Source: CAYMLL01 sp964390645 (lineage in GTDB: Bacteria > Planctomycetota > UBA8108). Taken from it: a DNA stretch of 17,839 nt. Numbering within the stretch: position 1 is the first letter of the stretch; each line of letters starts with the position of its first letter. The stretch spans positions 1 to 17,839 of the forward strand of contig CAYMLL010000155.1 of the NCBI GenBank assembly GCA_964390645.1, read 5' to 3'. A program made the translations under genes and the position numbers. Positions 1 to 8,668 of the stretch are shown piece by piece. The notes beneath the pieces are model-generated. The model searched no databases. It worked only from the letters and a program-made list of their open reading frames with translations, and was not told where the DNA came from.

Positions 1-281
1 CCCTCGATCCAGCCGACAGTCTGACCGATCTCCACCGAACTCTCCGGCTGCACCTCGAAATCAAACTCCACGATTTCGCCGAGCATGCGGGTGGCGAATC
101 CCGTCATCCCGATGCGCCACCGCCCCGGCTCCGTCGACTGCAGCCAGAAGTGCGAACGACTGTACAGACGTTCGGCCGGAAGGCGCGTCGAGAAATGGTT
201 GCGCCGGTAGGAGATGACCTCGGCTGGCGTGCCCGACATGATGATCCACGGCTGAAGCTCCAGAAAAAAATGGCGGACCAT
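1..281 (-). CDS. Glycine cleavage H-like (lipoyl-carrier) protein, 3' end cut off
   Basis: The gene starts at the ATG at 281 and runs off the window after about 94 codons. From residue about 40 the protein reads YSRSHFWL, then RIGMTGFATRMLGEIVEF, then VEIGQTVGWIEG. This follows the GcvH pattern of YTxEHEWV, VGITxYAQxxLGDIVxV, and VxxGxxxGxVES just before the lipoylated lysine. H proteins carry the aminomethyl group on lipoyl-lysine in glycine cleavage; H-like paralogues serve other lipoyl-dependent reactions. The lysine itself lies beyond the window. The first 39 residues have no counterpart in ordinary H proteins, which begin close to the YSxEH segment. An in-frame TAG lies a short way upstream, so the frame cannot extend much further. 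A second ATG at codon 15 is possible. No strong ribosome binding site is visible. The gene lies 83 bases downstream of a cysteine desulfurase on the same strand. The family call is fairly sure, but whether it is true GcvH or a paralogue is open. Confidence 0.8.
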   Translation of the reverse strand, partial: MVRHFFLELQPWIIMSGTPAEVISYRRNHFSTRLPAERLYSRSHFWLQSTEPGRWRIGMTGFATRMLGEIVEFDFEVQPESSVEIGQTVGWIE

Positions 282-300
282 GCCGCCAACCGCGTGCTCA

Positions 301-329
301 GTCTAAGTTCGGAATTCCACAGGGGTCAA
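301..329 (-). promoter_or_regulatory. Possible promoter before the H-like gene
   Basis: Read on the minus strand, TTGACC (329-324, five of six bases of the -35 consensus) is followed after exactly 17 bases by TTAGAC (306-301). The second box is a poor -10 element, with two of six matches. It sits in the 83-base gap between the desulfurase stop and the H-like start, so it could give that gene its own transcript. The weak -10 makes this tentative. Confidence 0.2.
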
Positions 330-364
330 GCCTTATCGCCGCAGCACGGGACGAAGGGAACGGA

Positions 365-1566
<1,202 letters not shown>

Positions 1567-1570
<4 letters not shown>

Positions 1571-2607
1571 CGTGCTGCGAACTCGCGAACGTGACCGGAG
1601 GATGGGATCTCGACGCGGTAGCGGCGCGAGTCCGGGGAAACCGCGAGACGGATGATCTCCGCAGTGCAGTCCTTCGCGTGGTTCGCGATGAGCTCGGGTG
1701 CGGTGTTGCCCTTGTCCCCGACACGCAGGTTGCGGTGCATCTGGTAAAGAGCCTCGATCGAGGAGCCCTTCGCAGTCAATGTCGCGAAGACCTCGGGCAT
1801 GCAGCCCTTTCGCGAACCGTTGTTCATGATCGCTACACGAGGCTTGACGCTGTCGACGAGCACGGGGTTGTTGCTCGAGTCGAGCCCGTGGTGGTCCACC
1901 TGGAACACGTCAACCGTGCCGACGAGGTTCACCGGACAAACCAGCCGTCGTTCGAGCTGCCAGGTCAGATCACCACAGTCGAGAAGCTCGAAGCCCCCGA
2001 AACGCAGGAGGAGTGCCGTGCTCTCACCGTTCTGCGAGGTGTCCCTCGCCTTCTCCCTCGTGTGCTTCCCGCAGACGGGATTCTCCCGCGCTCCGTCGGG
2101 AGCCTCGACGAACTCGCGAGCCGCTCCAAGACAGATGAGATCGAGCTTCGACGTCTCACGCCCGGTCGCGGCGCGCAGCGGGATCCTGTCGCCGGGACGG
2201 AGCACCTTGCGCCGGCCACCCAGTGCCGCAAGGTATCGCCGGATCATCGCCTTGCGACGGTCATCCAGCTCGGGGATACCCGGATCCCAGACCCGACCGA
2301 TGAAAATCCGCTCGGCCAGATCGGCCGCCCCGCCGAAGTGATCGACGTCGAAATGGGTGATGATCAGGTGGTCGATGCGTTCAAGCCCGGCATGCTGTGT
2401 CACCGTGCGACAGATGCGGTAGGGGTCTCGATCACCCGGAAGGCCCGTGTCGATGAGGACGGACTCGCCGGCGGGCGTGACGACGAGTGTGGCTGCGCCG
2501 CCCTCGACGTCGGTCCAGTACACGTCGAGCGTACCGTCGGACTGTCCGGCGTTCAGGGCGACGGCGGAAGTCAAGAGCAGAAGGACAAGGCCAAGAGGGT
2601 GCTTCAA
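1567..2607 (-). CDS. Secreted ComEC-type metallo-beta-lactamase-fold hydrolase
   Basis: The product is a metal-dependent hydrolase of 346 residues with the chosen start. The metal motif THFDVDHFGG (about 84-93: H85, D87, D89, H90) is followed by LLDCGDLTW (D213 region) and VDHHGLDSSNN (D238, H239, H240). This is the pattern of the ComEC/Rec2 subgroup, where the last motif is usually xxHHGS. The substrate is unknown; family members include phosphodiesterases and nucleases. The start is a TTG at 2607. It gives a textbook signal peptide (MKHPLG, then the hydrophobic run LVLLLLTSAVAL, then NAG before QSDG) followed at once by the first family strand VYWTDVEGGAATLVV. The frame stays open back to an ATG at 2883, but those 92 residues are Arg-rich, have no family counterpart and would bury the signal peptide. 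Ribosome binding is weak. Its stop overlaps the desulfurase start. There is no channel domain, so it is not a complete ComEC. Fold is sure; start and role are not. Confidence 0.85.
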
Positions 2608-2919
2608 GACCCCATCCGGGCTTCGGTCGACTACGTCGGAGCGAGTGCTCCGGCGAGCCTCCTCGACTACCGCCTCCGTAAGACCGACTCGTCGGCCCAC
2701 CTTACCTGGCGCCGCCTCGTTCGGCCTCGGACCGACGGAGCGGGTTCTGAAACAGCCTCTGAGGGTTCGCTGGCACACGGAGCGTGACTCGTCGAGGTAA
2801 GGAATGCTCGCCGCCAAGGGCGTCCGGACAAGGTCGCCGTGACGGAAAAAGAGCGCGGCAGCTTCCTCAACGCCGCCCTCCACGATGGAGATCCTATCCG
2901 ACAGGAACCCGGGCCGGGG
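2608..2919. other. Intergenic region between two minus-strand genes
   Basis: These 312 bases have no convincing gene. The minus-strand frame of the downstream hydrolase is open through most of it but lacks protein-like features. A perfect 6-bp hairpin, CGGAGC-gagt-GCTCCG (2637-2652), lies about 30 bases upstream of the proposed TTG start and could be part of its leader. No U-tract terminator is seen after the WD40 gene; the GC-rich CCCGGCCCGGG just past its stop leaves only a one-base loop. No clear -10/-35 pair was found. Confidence 0.5.
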
Positions 2920-4437
2920 TCACTTTTTCTCCGGAGCGACCGCCGTCGCGAGCGCATCTGCAGCAACCTTGACCGCCGCCTCGGCGTCGGACTTGGCCTT
3001 CGCTGCAACGTCGAGCGCGGCCTGTGCCTTCGCCGCGGTGTCGGCCTTCGACTTGGCGTCGGCCACGTTCTTGTCGCGCGTCGTGGTAGCGGCCTTGAAG
3101 GTCTCCTCGGCCTTCTTCTGCTCCGCGATCGCCTTGTCAGCGACGCCCTTCGCCTTGGCGGCCTCATCGGCGGCCTTCTTCAGCGCCTCCTCGGCCTTCT
3201 TGCGCGTATCCTCCGCCTTGGCGAGCGCGGCTTCGGCGTCCTTCTTGGCCTTCTCGGCGGCGACGCGCTTCGCGTCCATCTCCTCGCGCGCCTTGCGAGC
3301 CGCGAGGGCCTCGAGGCGCACGGCCTCCTCGGGGTCCGCGACGGCCTTGTCGGGTGCCGTCGCACGCAGCACGGTGTCGTTCTGCCCGGCGTCGCTCGAC
3401 GTGCCCAGCAGGACCGACCTGCCGCTCCACGTCACGCACCAGATGGTCGCTTTCGCCTTGGCGACCGTCGCGAAGTGGCTGCCGTCGTCGGCCTTCCACA
3501 GCTTCGCGCGCTTGTCGAAGCTGCCGGAGGCCAGGAGCTTGCCATCGGGGCTGAACGCGATCGAGCTGATCCAGTTGGTGTGCGCACGCCAGCCGAGCTT
3601 CTCCACGGCGGCGACGCTCCCATCCTTCTCGGTCACGGTCCAGATCTTGATCGAGTTGTCCGCACCGGCGGACGCCAGCAGCCCACCATCGGGGCTGAAC
3701 GCGACGGACCAGACCGCGTCGCCGTGGCCGTCAAGGCTGGCCTTCTCGGCCTTCGCCGCGACGTCGAAGATCTTGACCTTCTTGTCGAAGCCGGCACTCG
3801 CCAGCCACTTGCCGTTCGGCGAGAATGCCAGCGCACGCACGGTGCCGCCGTGGCCCGTGAGCGTGGCGATCTCCTTGCCGTCCTCGACGTTCCAGAGCTT
3901 GATCGTGGTGTCTTCGCTCGCGGTCGCGACGATCGAACCGTCCGGTGAGAACTCGACATCGGTGACCCAGTTCTTGTGGCCGGCCAGCTCGTGCCGCATC
4001 TTCATCTTTCCACCGAGCCCGGATGTCCACAGACGTGCGAGCTTGTCGTTGCTGGTCGTCGCGAGGACGTCTCCGCTGGGCGCGATGTCGACCCCCCAGA
4101 CCGTGCTCTGGTGCGGCTCGAAGCTGGCAAGGAGCTTGCCGCTTTCACCGTCGAAGAAGCTCGCCTGTCCCGGTCGGATGATCAGAGTGTCGCCGCCACC
4201 CGTGGCGATGAGGCCGCCGTCCGTCGACACGTCGATCGACGTGACCCATTTCCGCAGACCGGGAAGACTCTCGATGCCACCTTCCGAGATGGCATCTTCC
4301 GAGATGGCATCTTCCGGGGTGGCCGCGGCGGGCTGCGCCGAGTCCTCGGCGTGCGCCCCGGCAGCCGTGAACAGCACCAGACCGGCGAGAACGAGCCCGA
4401 GGCGGAGGATCGTTCGGGAACGAAGGTTCGGGGACAT
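2920..4437 (-). CDS. Exported WD40-repeat protein with C-terminal Lys/Ala/Glu coiled coil
   Basis: This is a 505-residue protein. The ATG at 4437 was chosen because GGAG (4448-4445) sits 7 bases upstream and because it opens a signal peptide: MSPNLRSRTILR, a hydrophobic core LGLVLAGLVLF, then a cleavage site near AHA-ED at 30. The open frame reaches 5454, but that extension has no family features. Six or so WD40 blades cover about 63-345, with repeated FSPDGxxxASAxxDxxIKLW-type units (for example about 162-182, 204-224, 245-266, 293-313). WD40 domains are protein-binding scaffolds. Residues about 365-500 are a long, highly charged Ala/Lys/Glu helix region with heptad-like spacing, likely a coiled coil or a TolA-like spacer, ending APEKK. 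There is no cytochrome or kinase domain of the kind often joined to planctomycete WD40 propellers. It probably acts outside the cytoplasm as a binding or assembly factor; the partner is unknown. The next gene downstream is 312 bases away. Confidence 0.9.
   Translation of the reverse strand: MSPNLRSRTILRLGLVLAGLVLFTAAGAHAEDSAQPAAATPEDAISEDAISEGGIESLPGLRKWVTSIDVSTDGGLIATGGGDTLIIRPGQASFFDGESGKLLASFEPHQSTVWGVDIAPSGDVLATTSNDKLARLWTSGLGGKMKMRHELAGHKNWVTDVEFSPDGSIVATASEDTTIKLWNVEDGKEIATLTGHGGTVRALAFSPNGKWLASAGFDKKVKIFDVAAKAEKASLDGHGDAVWSVAFSPDGGLLASAGADNSIKIWTVTEKDGSVAAVEKLGWRAHTNWISSIAFSPDGKLLASGSFDKRAKLWKADDGSHFATVAKAKATIWCVTWSGRSVLLGTSSDAGQNDTVLRATAPDKAVADPEEAVRLEALAARKAREEMDAKRVAAEKAKKDAEAALAKAEDTRKKAEEALKKAADEAAKAKGVADKAIAEQKKAEETFKAATTTRDKNVADAKSKADTAAKAQAALDVAAKAKSDAEAAVKVAADALATAVAPEKK
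4281..4316 (-). repeat. 15-base tandem repeat inside the WD40 gene
   Basis: The plus-strand unit cttccgagatggcat occurs twice exactly (4281-4295, 4296-4310), followed by a partial third copy (4311-4316). It encodes the repeated SEDAI in the linker just after the signal peptide, ahead of the first propeller blade. The unit is in frame, so copy-number change would only alter linker length. Confidence 0.85.
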
Positions 4438-4932
4438 GGCGATTCTCCGAGGACTCGTTGATGATCCCGGGTGATTCATGGCCGACCGTCGCGAGCATGC
4501 GCAGGTGCAAGCTCGCACAGGTACGACGCCGGCATCCGTCGCGAGCGGGTGTTCGATCCATGGAGGACCGGAGCTCTCGTCGCTGCGCCACCCGGTCGAA
4601 ACAGAGACTCGTTCGTGACAGCTGGACCGTGAATCATCCGTGATGAAGGTGCGCGTGGCGAATTCCGGGAAACCGCGGCATGGAACTCTCGACCAGGAGG
4701 ACCGACCCCTCCATCGACCTTGCCGGAACCACACTGGCGAAAATGTTGGTAGCGCGCGCTCGACGCTGCGAACGGCGCAACGGGCAAACGCAGTATAACG
4801 AGGCTCGAAAAGCACCTGCAAGATGTTTCGGCTCCTTGATTTGGCGCCGCGGGCAGAGGTGGATGTAACCGCACCGACAGCTATAATCGGGCGCTTCCTT
4901 CCGACTCGACACTCATCCCGCGGAACACCGCC
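4438..4932. other. Divergent intergenic region
   Basis: These 495 bases separate the minus-strand WD40 gene from the plus-strand operon, so promoters for both should lie here. No RNA gene or convincing ORF is seen. An exact 11-base direct repeat CCGTCGCGAGC occurs at 4486-4496 and 4536-4546, spaced 50 bases, on the WD40 side. Near-inverted copies of TGATTCA(T/C)GG lie around 4472 and 4630. The part from about 4780 to 4890 is less GC-rich than its surroundings and holds the best -10 box. No known regulator site was recognised. Confidence 0.55.
4859..4887 (+). promoter_or_regulatory. Possible sigma-70-type promoter of the seven-gene operon
   Basis: A perfect TATAAT lies at 4882-4887 in otherwise GC-rich DNA, about 45 bases upstream of the GTG start of the first operon gene. 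A weak -35 (GTGGAT at 4859-4864, spacing 17, or TGGATG with spacing 16) precedes it. Transcription would begin near 4894 and give a leader of about 40 bases. A second, poorer box, TATAAC, lies near 4794. Confidence 0.35.
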
Positions 4933-6336
4933 GTGAGTCTTGCCGACCTGCGACGAATACAGGCCGAGAAGCTGCGCCATCTCCTTGCGGAGGTCTACCC
5001 GGCCAATCCGTTCTATCGTCGCCGGCTCGAGAATTCTGGCTGGAAAAACGCCCTGCTCGATCCCTCCGTGGAACTCGACGACCTGGTCGCCGCGCTGCCG
5101 CTGACGACCAAGGCGGAGCTCGTCGCGGACCAGGAGCGACATCCGCCCTACGGAACGAACCTGACCTATCCCGCGGCGCGCTACTCGCGCCTCCATCGCA
5201 CCTCCGGGACATCGACCGGTCGCTCGCTGTTCTGGCTCGACACGCCCGCGAGCTGGCAGTGGATCATCGACTGCTGGAAGCGCGTCTACGGAGGCCTGCG
5301 TCTGGTACCGACCGACCGTGTCTTCGTGCCGTTCTCCTTCGGTCCCTTTATCGGCTTCTGGGGTGCCTTCGAGGCGGCGCAACAGCTCGAGGTCTTCTCC
5401 CTGCCCGGCGGCGGCCTGTCGACGGTCACACGACTGCACTCCATCATCGAGCACGACATGACGGTCGTGGCCTGCACACCGACCTACGCGTTACGCCTCG
5501 CCGAGGTGGCCCGCGATGAGGGAATCGACCTGCGCGACTCGCGCGTGCGCGCCCTGGTGGTCGCCGGCGAGCCCGGCGGTCACATCGCCGGCACCCGCAA
5601 GCGCATCGAGGAGTGCTGGGGCGCACGCGTCTTCGACCACCACGGGATGACCGAGATCGGCTGCGTCAGCTACGAGATCGACGGTGGCCCCGGTGGGCTC
5701 CACATCGTCGAGGACGAGTTCGTCGTCGAGATCCTCGACCCGCAGAGCGACTCGCCCGTCCCGGACGGTGCGCCCGGCGAGCTGGTGCTCACCGGCCTCG
5801 GCCGTACCGGCAGCCCGCTGCTACGGTATCGCACGGGCGACACCGTCCGCTGGGTCGCCGAGGATCCCGCGATACCGCGTGCCGACGGCACGTTCGGCAG
5901 CGGCCGACTGGACGGCGGCATCGTCGGACGTGCCGACGACATGATCTTCGTCCGCGGCAATAACGTCTATCCGTCGGCTCTCGAGGCGATTCTGCGCGAC
6001 TTCACGGAGGTTGCGGAGTATCGCTTGCGGGTGTTAGAGTCCGTGGATCTGTCGGCTCTCGAGATCGAGCTGGAGGCGAGGCCCACCGCCGATTCCACGG
6101 GCTCCACGGCAGAAACGAAGGACTGCCACAGGAGGGAGCACCGGAGAAGGAACGCAGCGAACGAGGATTTGGCGGAGCGCGTCGCGCGTGCCATCGAGGA
6201 GCGCCTGCTGTTTCGCGCCAGCGTGCGCCTCTTGCCGCCCGGCAGCCTGCCGCGGTACGAGATGAAAGCCCAGCGGCTCGTCCGGGAGTCCAAGACCGTG
6301 AGAACGGAGGTTCCGGACGGCGACGTGGAAACGTAA
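4933..6336 (+). CDS. PaaK-like adenylate-forming acyl/aryl-CoA ligase
   Basis: This 467-residue enzyme is of the phenylacetate-CoA ligase branch of the ANL superfamily. Such enzymes activate a carboxylate with ATP to an acyl-AMP and usually pass it to CoA. The N-terminus has the PaaK-type NPFYRRRL and LPLTTKAEL segments. The ATP loop is TSGTSTGR (90-97), the aromatic/acid motif DHHGMTEIG spans 235-243, and YRTGDTV spans 299-305. GRADDMIFVRGNNVYPS (332-348) is the family hinge signature, and the catalytic lysine is K445 in PRYEMKAQRLV. All key positions are present, so it should be active; the substrate cannot be read. Start is GTG at 4933 with a weak GGAA upstream. Residues about 386-410 are an Arg/His-rich stretch unlike the rest, probably an inserted repeat (see 6088-6162). 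It heads a tight operon; the next gene is 11 bases away. The context suggests specialised biosynthesis as much as phenylacetate catabolism, since no paa genes are near. Confidence 0.88.
   Translation: MSLADLRRIQAEKLRHLLAEVYPANPFYRRRLENSGWKNALLDPSVELDDLVAALPLTTKAELVADQERHPPYGTNLTYPAARYSRLHRTSGTSTGRSLFWLDTPASWQWIIDCWKRVYGGLRLVPTDRVFVPFSFGPFIGFWGAFEAAQQLEVFSLPGGGLSTVTRLHSIIEHDMTVVACTPTYALRLAEVARDEGIDLRDSRVRALVVAGEPGGHIAGTRKRIEECWGARVFDHHGMTEIGCVSYEIDGGPGGLHIVEDEFVVEILDPQSDSPVPDGAPGELVLTGLGRTGSPLLRYRTGDTVRWVAEDPAIPRADGTFGSGRLDGGIVGRADDMIFVRGNNVYPSALEAILRDFTEVAEYRLRVLESVDLSALEIELEARPTADSTGSTAETKDCHRREHRRRNAANEDLAERVARAIEERLLFRASVRLLPPGSLPRYEMKAQRLVRESKTVRTEVPDGDVET
6088..6162 (+). repeat. Putative repeat-derived in-frame insertion in the ligase gene
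   Basis: About 75 bases encode a low-complexity Arg/His/Asn/Thr-rich linker (STAETKDCHRREHRRRN) between the last beta-strand and the final helix of the C-terminal lid, where related ligases have only a few residues. The DNA has repeated CCAC(A/G)G and (G/C)ACCGGAGAAGG elements. These resemble the dispersed CCACGGAGGCACGGAGA-type repeats found in many environmental bacterial genomes. The frame is kept. The link to that repeat family is from memory of its appearance, not from a search. Confidence 0.35.
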
Positions 6337-6347
6337 CGAGACGCAAG

Positions 6348-8654
6348 ATGATGAATCAAGCACGAGAGAGCGCCGAACGCTCGATGCCCGGGAAGCGGAA
6401 TCCGTCCAGGTCGCGAATGACCCTCGCTGCGTTGGCCACCGTAACGCTCATCTGCGTGGGCCGGTTCGCCAAGGCGGGCGAGTGGCCAAGCTGGAGAGGA
6501 CCGGAGCAGTCCGGATTCTCCCGGGAGACGGGTCTGCCTGCCACCTGGTCTCCCGACGACGACAAGAAGAACCTCCTGTGGAGCCAGCCGGTCGGCGCAC
6601 GTTCCGCTCCGGTCGTCTGGGACGGTCGCGTCTACATTCTCCACCTCACGGGAGACAAGGAGACGTGGCAAGAGGAGGTCGCCTGCCTCGACGCTGGCAC
6701 CGGCAAGATTCTCTGGCGATACGCGTTCAGCCTCTTCCTCACCGACATCCCGACAACCCGTGTCGGCTGGTCGAACCCCTGCGTCGACACCGAGACCGGC
6801 AACGTCTACGTTCACGGCGTGCAGGGCATGTTCGTCTGCGTCGACAAGAACGGCAAACGCGTCTGGGCGCGATCGCTCACGGAGGAGTTCGGCCGCATCT
6901 CCGGATACGGAGGTCGCACGAACACACCTGTCGTCGACGAGGACCGCGTGGTCATCTCGTTCCTCAGCTCGGCGTGGGGCAACCAGTCGAAGGGAACACA
7001 CCGCTACCTCGCGCTCGACAAGCACACGGGGCAAGTGATCTGGTGGTCAGAGCCTGCGGGCCGACCTCTCGACACGACCTACTCCACTCCTGTGATTGCC
7101 GTCGTGGATGGTGTCCGCACTCTGATCGCCGGAAACGCCGACGGCAACCTCTACGGGTTGAAGTCGCGCACCGGCGAGAAGATCTGGACTTTCCGTCTGT
7201 CGAAGCGTGGCATCAATGCATCGCCCGTCTACAAGAACGGCCTGGTCTACGCATGCCACAGCGAAGAGAACCAGATCAACAGCGATCCGGCGAAACCCGA
7301 GATGGGGCGTATCGTCTGCTTTCGCGCGTCCGGAAAGGGCGATATCACGGCCACCCACGAAGTCTGGCGGCACGACTCCCTGACCGCCGGATACGCGTCT
7401 CCGGCCTGCGATGATGAGCGGCTCTACGTCGGAGACAACTCGGCGAACATCCACTGCTTCGACCTCAAGACCGGCGAGCACCACTGGGAACACAACGTCG
7501 GCACGGTGCTCAAGGCCTCCCCGATCGTTGCGGACGACAAGCTCTACGTCGGCGAGGTAAGCGGTCACTTCACGATCCTCGGGCTCCGAGGAGCTTCGCG
7601 CCCCCAGCTCCTCAGCAAGGAGCGGTTCGCGTTCGACGACGGCCGTCCGCAGGAGATCAACGGCTCGCCGTGCGTGTCCAACGGCAAGGTCATCTTCTCG
7701 ACCTTCCAGCGCACCTACTGCATCGGAAAGCCGGGGGCGACGGGGGGCGACGCCAGGGTGCCACCAGGTCCGAAGGAGCCGATCGTCGACCCGAACGCCA
7801 CGGCGGCCCATCTGCAGATCGTGCCGGGCGAGGTCGCTCTGGTGCCGGCCTCGGGCTGCTCTTTCCGGGCGCTCCTCTTCGATGGGAACGGCCGGCTGCT
7901 ACGCGAGTGCAAGCCCAAGTGGTCACTCGTGGGGCTCGACGCGACCGTCGATGGCGACGGGCGTCTTGGTATCCCGGCGACCTCCGGCTTCCAGGGAGGT
8001 TTGCTCGGCGCGTCCTTCGGCAACCTGACGGCCAACGCTCGGGTGCGAATCGCGCCGCCGATGCCGCTGAAGATCGATTTCGAAGGCGTCGCGGTAGGCT
8101 CGCCGCCGCCCGGCTGGGTCGCCGCGACGAAGATCAAGTTTCAGGTTACCGAAGTCGACGGCACCCGGGCGCTGACGAAGCTCTCGAAGAACCCCAAGTT
8201 CATCCTTGCGCGCGCTTATTTCGGGCTCGCGACGGCGAACGACTACACGATTCAGGCCGACGTCATGGGCACGGAGGAGAAGTTCCAGATGCCAGAAATC
8301 GGCATCTTCAACAGTCGCTACCGCCTCGAGCTGCAGGGTAACCACCAGAAGGCACGGATCGTTGCGTGGGCGCCGATGCCACGCATCGCCGTCACCCGGC
8401 GTTTCTCCTGGGACCCGAAGATCTGGTACACCCTGAAGCTTCGTGTCAAGACCGAGCAAGGCAAGGGCCTCGTCAAGGCGAAGGTGTGGAAACGGAACGA
8501 TCCGGAGCCGACGGAGTGGCTTCTCGAGGTCGTCGACCCGAATCCGAACCGCAGCGGAGCGCCGGGCATCTACGGCTACTCTGCCGGCAGCACGGAGAAG
8601 AAGATCGGTGCCGAGATCTTCTACGACAACATCGTCGTCACCCCGAACTCGTAA
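6348..8654 (+). CDS. Exported PQQ-type beta-propeller protein with C-terminal jelly-roll-like domain
   Basis: This is a 768-residue protein. The ATG at 6348 gives a signal peptide with a long n-region, the hydrophobic run LAALATVTLICVG at 26-38 and cleavage near AKA-GEW at 43; an internal ATG at codon 24 is an alternative. WPSWRGPEQSG (46-56) is the usual opening of these propellers. Blades carry the A-x-D-x-x-TGK-x-x-W signature: CLDAGTGKILW (113-123), CVDKNGKRVW (164-173), ALDKHTGQVIW (222-232), LKSRTGEKIW (271-280), CFDLKTGEHHW (370-380). The propeller spans about 45-462. Residues about 485-570 look like an Ig-type beta domain. From about 573 to the end (KIDFEG ... FYDNIVV) is a LamG or DUF1080-like jelly roll that often binds sugar polymers. 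The blade motif is structural and does not prove PQQ binding or catalysis. It probably acts outside the cytoplasm as a binding or assembly protein. It is the second gene of the operon. Confidence 0.88.
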   Translation: MMNQARESAERSMPGKRNPSRSRMTLAALATVTLICVGRFAKAGEWPSWRGPEQSGFSRETGLPATWSPDDDKKNLLWSQPVGARSAPVVWDGRVYILHLTGDKETWQEEVACLDAGTGKILWRYAFSLFLTDIPTTRVGWSNPCVDTETGNVYVHGVQGMFVCVDKNGKRVWARSLTEEFGRISGYGGRTNTPVVDEDRVVISFLSSAWGNQSKGTHRYLALDKHTGQVIWWSEPAGRPLDTTYSTPVIAVVDGVRTLIAGNADGNLYGLKSRTGEKIWTFRLSKRGINASPVYKNGLVYACHSEENQINSDPAKPEMGRIVCFRASGKGDITATHEVWRHDSLTAGYASPACDDERLYVGDNSANIHCFDLKTGEHHWEHNVGTVLKASPIVADDKLYVGEVSGHFTILGLRGASRPQLLSKERFAFDDGRPQEINGSPCVSNGKVIFSTFQRTYCIGKPGATGGDARVPPGPKEPIVDPNATAAHLQIVPGEVALVPASGCSFRALLFDGNGRLLRECKPKWSLVGLDATVDGDGRLGIPATSGFQGGLLGASFGNLTANARVRIAPPMPLKIDFEGVAVGSPPPGWVAATKIKFQVTEVDGTRALTKLSKNPKFILARAYFGLATANDYTIQADVMGTEEKFQMPEIGIFNSRYRLELQGNHQKARIVAWAPMPRIAVTRRFSWDPKIWYTLKLRVKTEQGKGLVKAKVWKRNDPEPTEWLLEVVDPNPNRSGAPGIYGYSAGSTEKKIGAEIFYDNIVVTPNS

Positions 8655-8668
8655 AGGACTCGCCGCGA

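Noticed and set aside
2608..2883. N-terminal extension of the metallo-hydrolase to an ATG at 2883
   Set aside because: The 92 residues are Arg-rich, have no hydrolase similarity and would place the signal peptide internally.
2885..4474. Plus-strand Ala/Ser-rich open frame of 529 codons
   Set aside because: It mirrors the WD40 gene. Its repeats are the antisense image of the WD40 blades and the coiled coil.
4438..5454. N-terminal extension of the WD40 open frame
   Set aside because: It runs through the intergenic region and antisense to the ligase, has no family features, and would bury a clear signal peptide and ribosome binding site at 4437.
5967..7034. Minus-strand open frame of 355 codons
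   Set aside because: It is antisense to the ligase end and the first propeller, and carries no recognisable motif.
8366..8668. Extension of the lipoprotein frame upstream of 8669
   Set aside because: It overlaps the end of the preceding propeller gene. The lipoprotein signal peptide starts at 8669.
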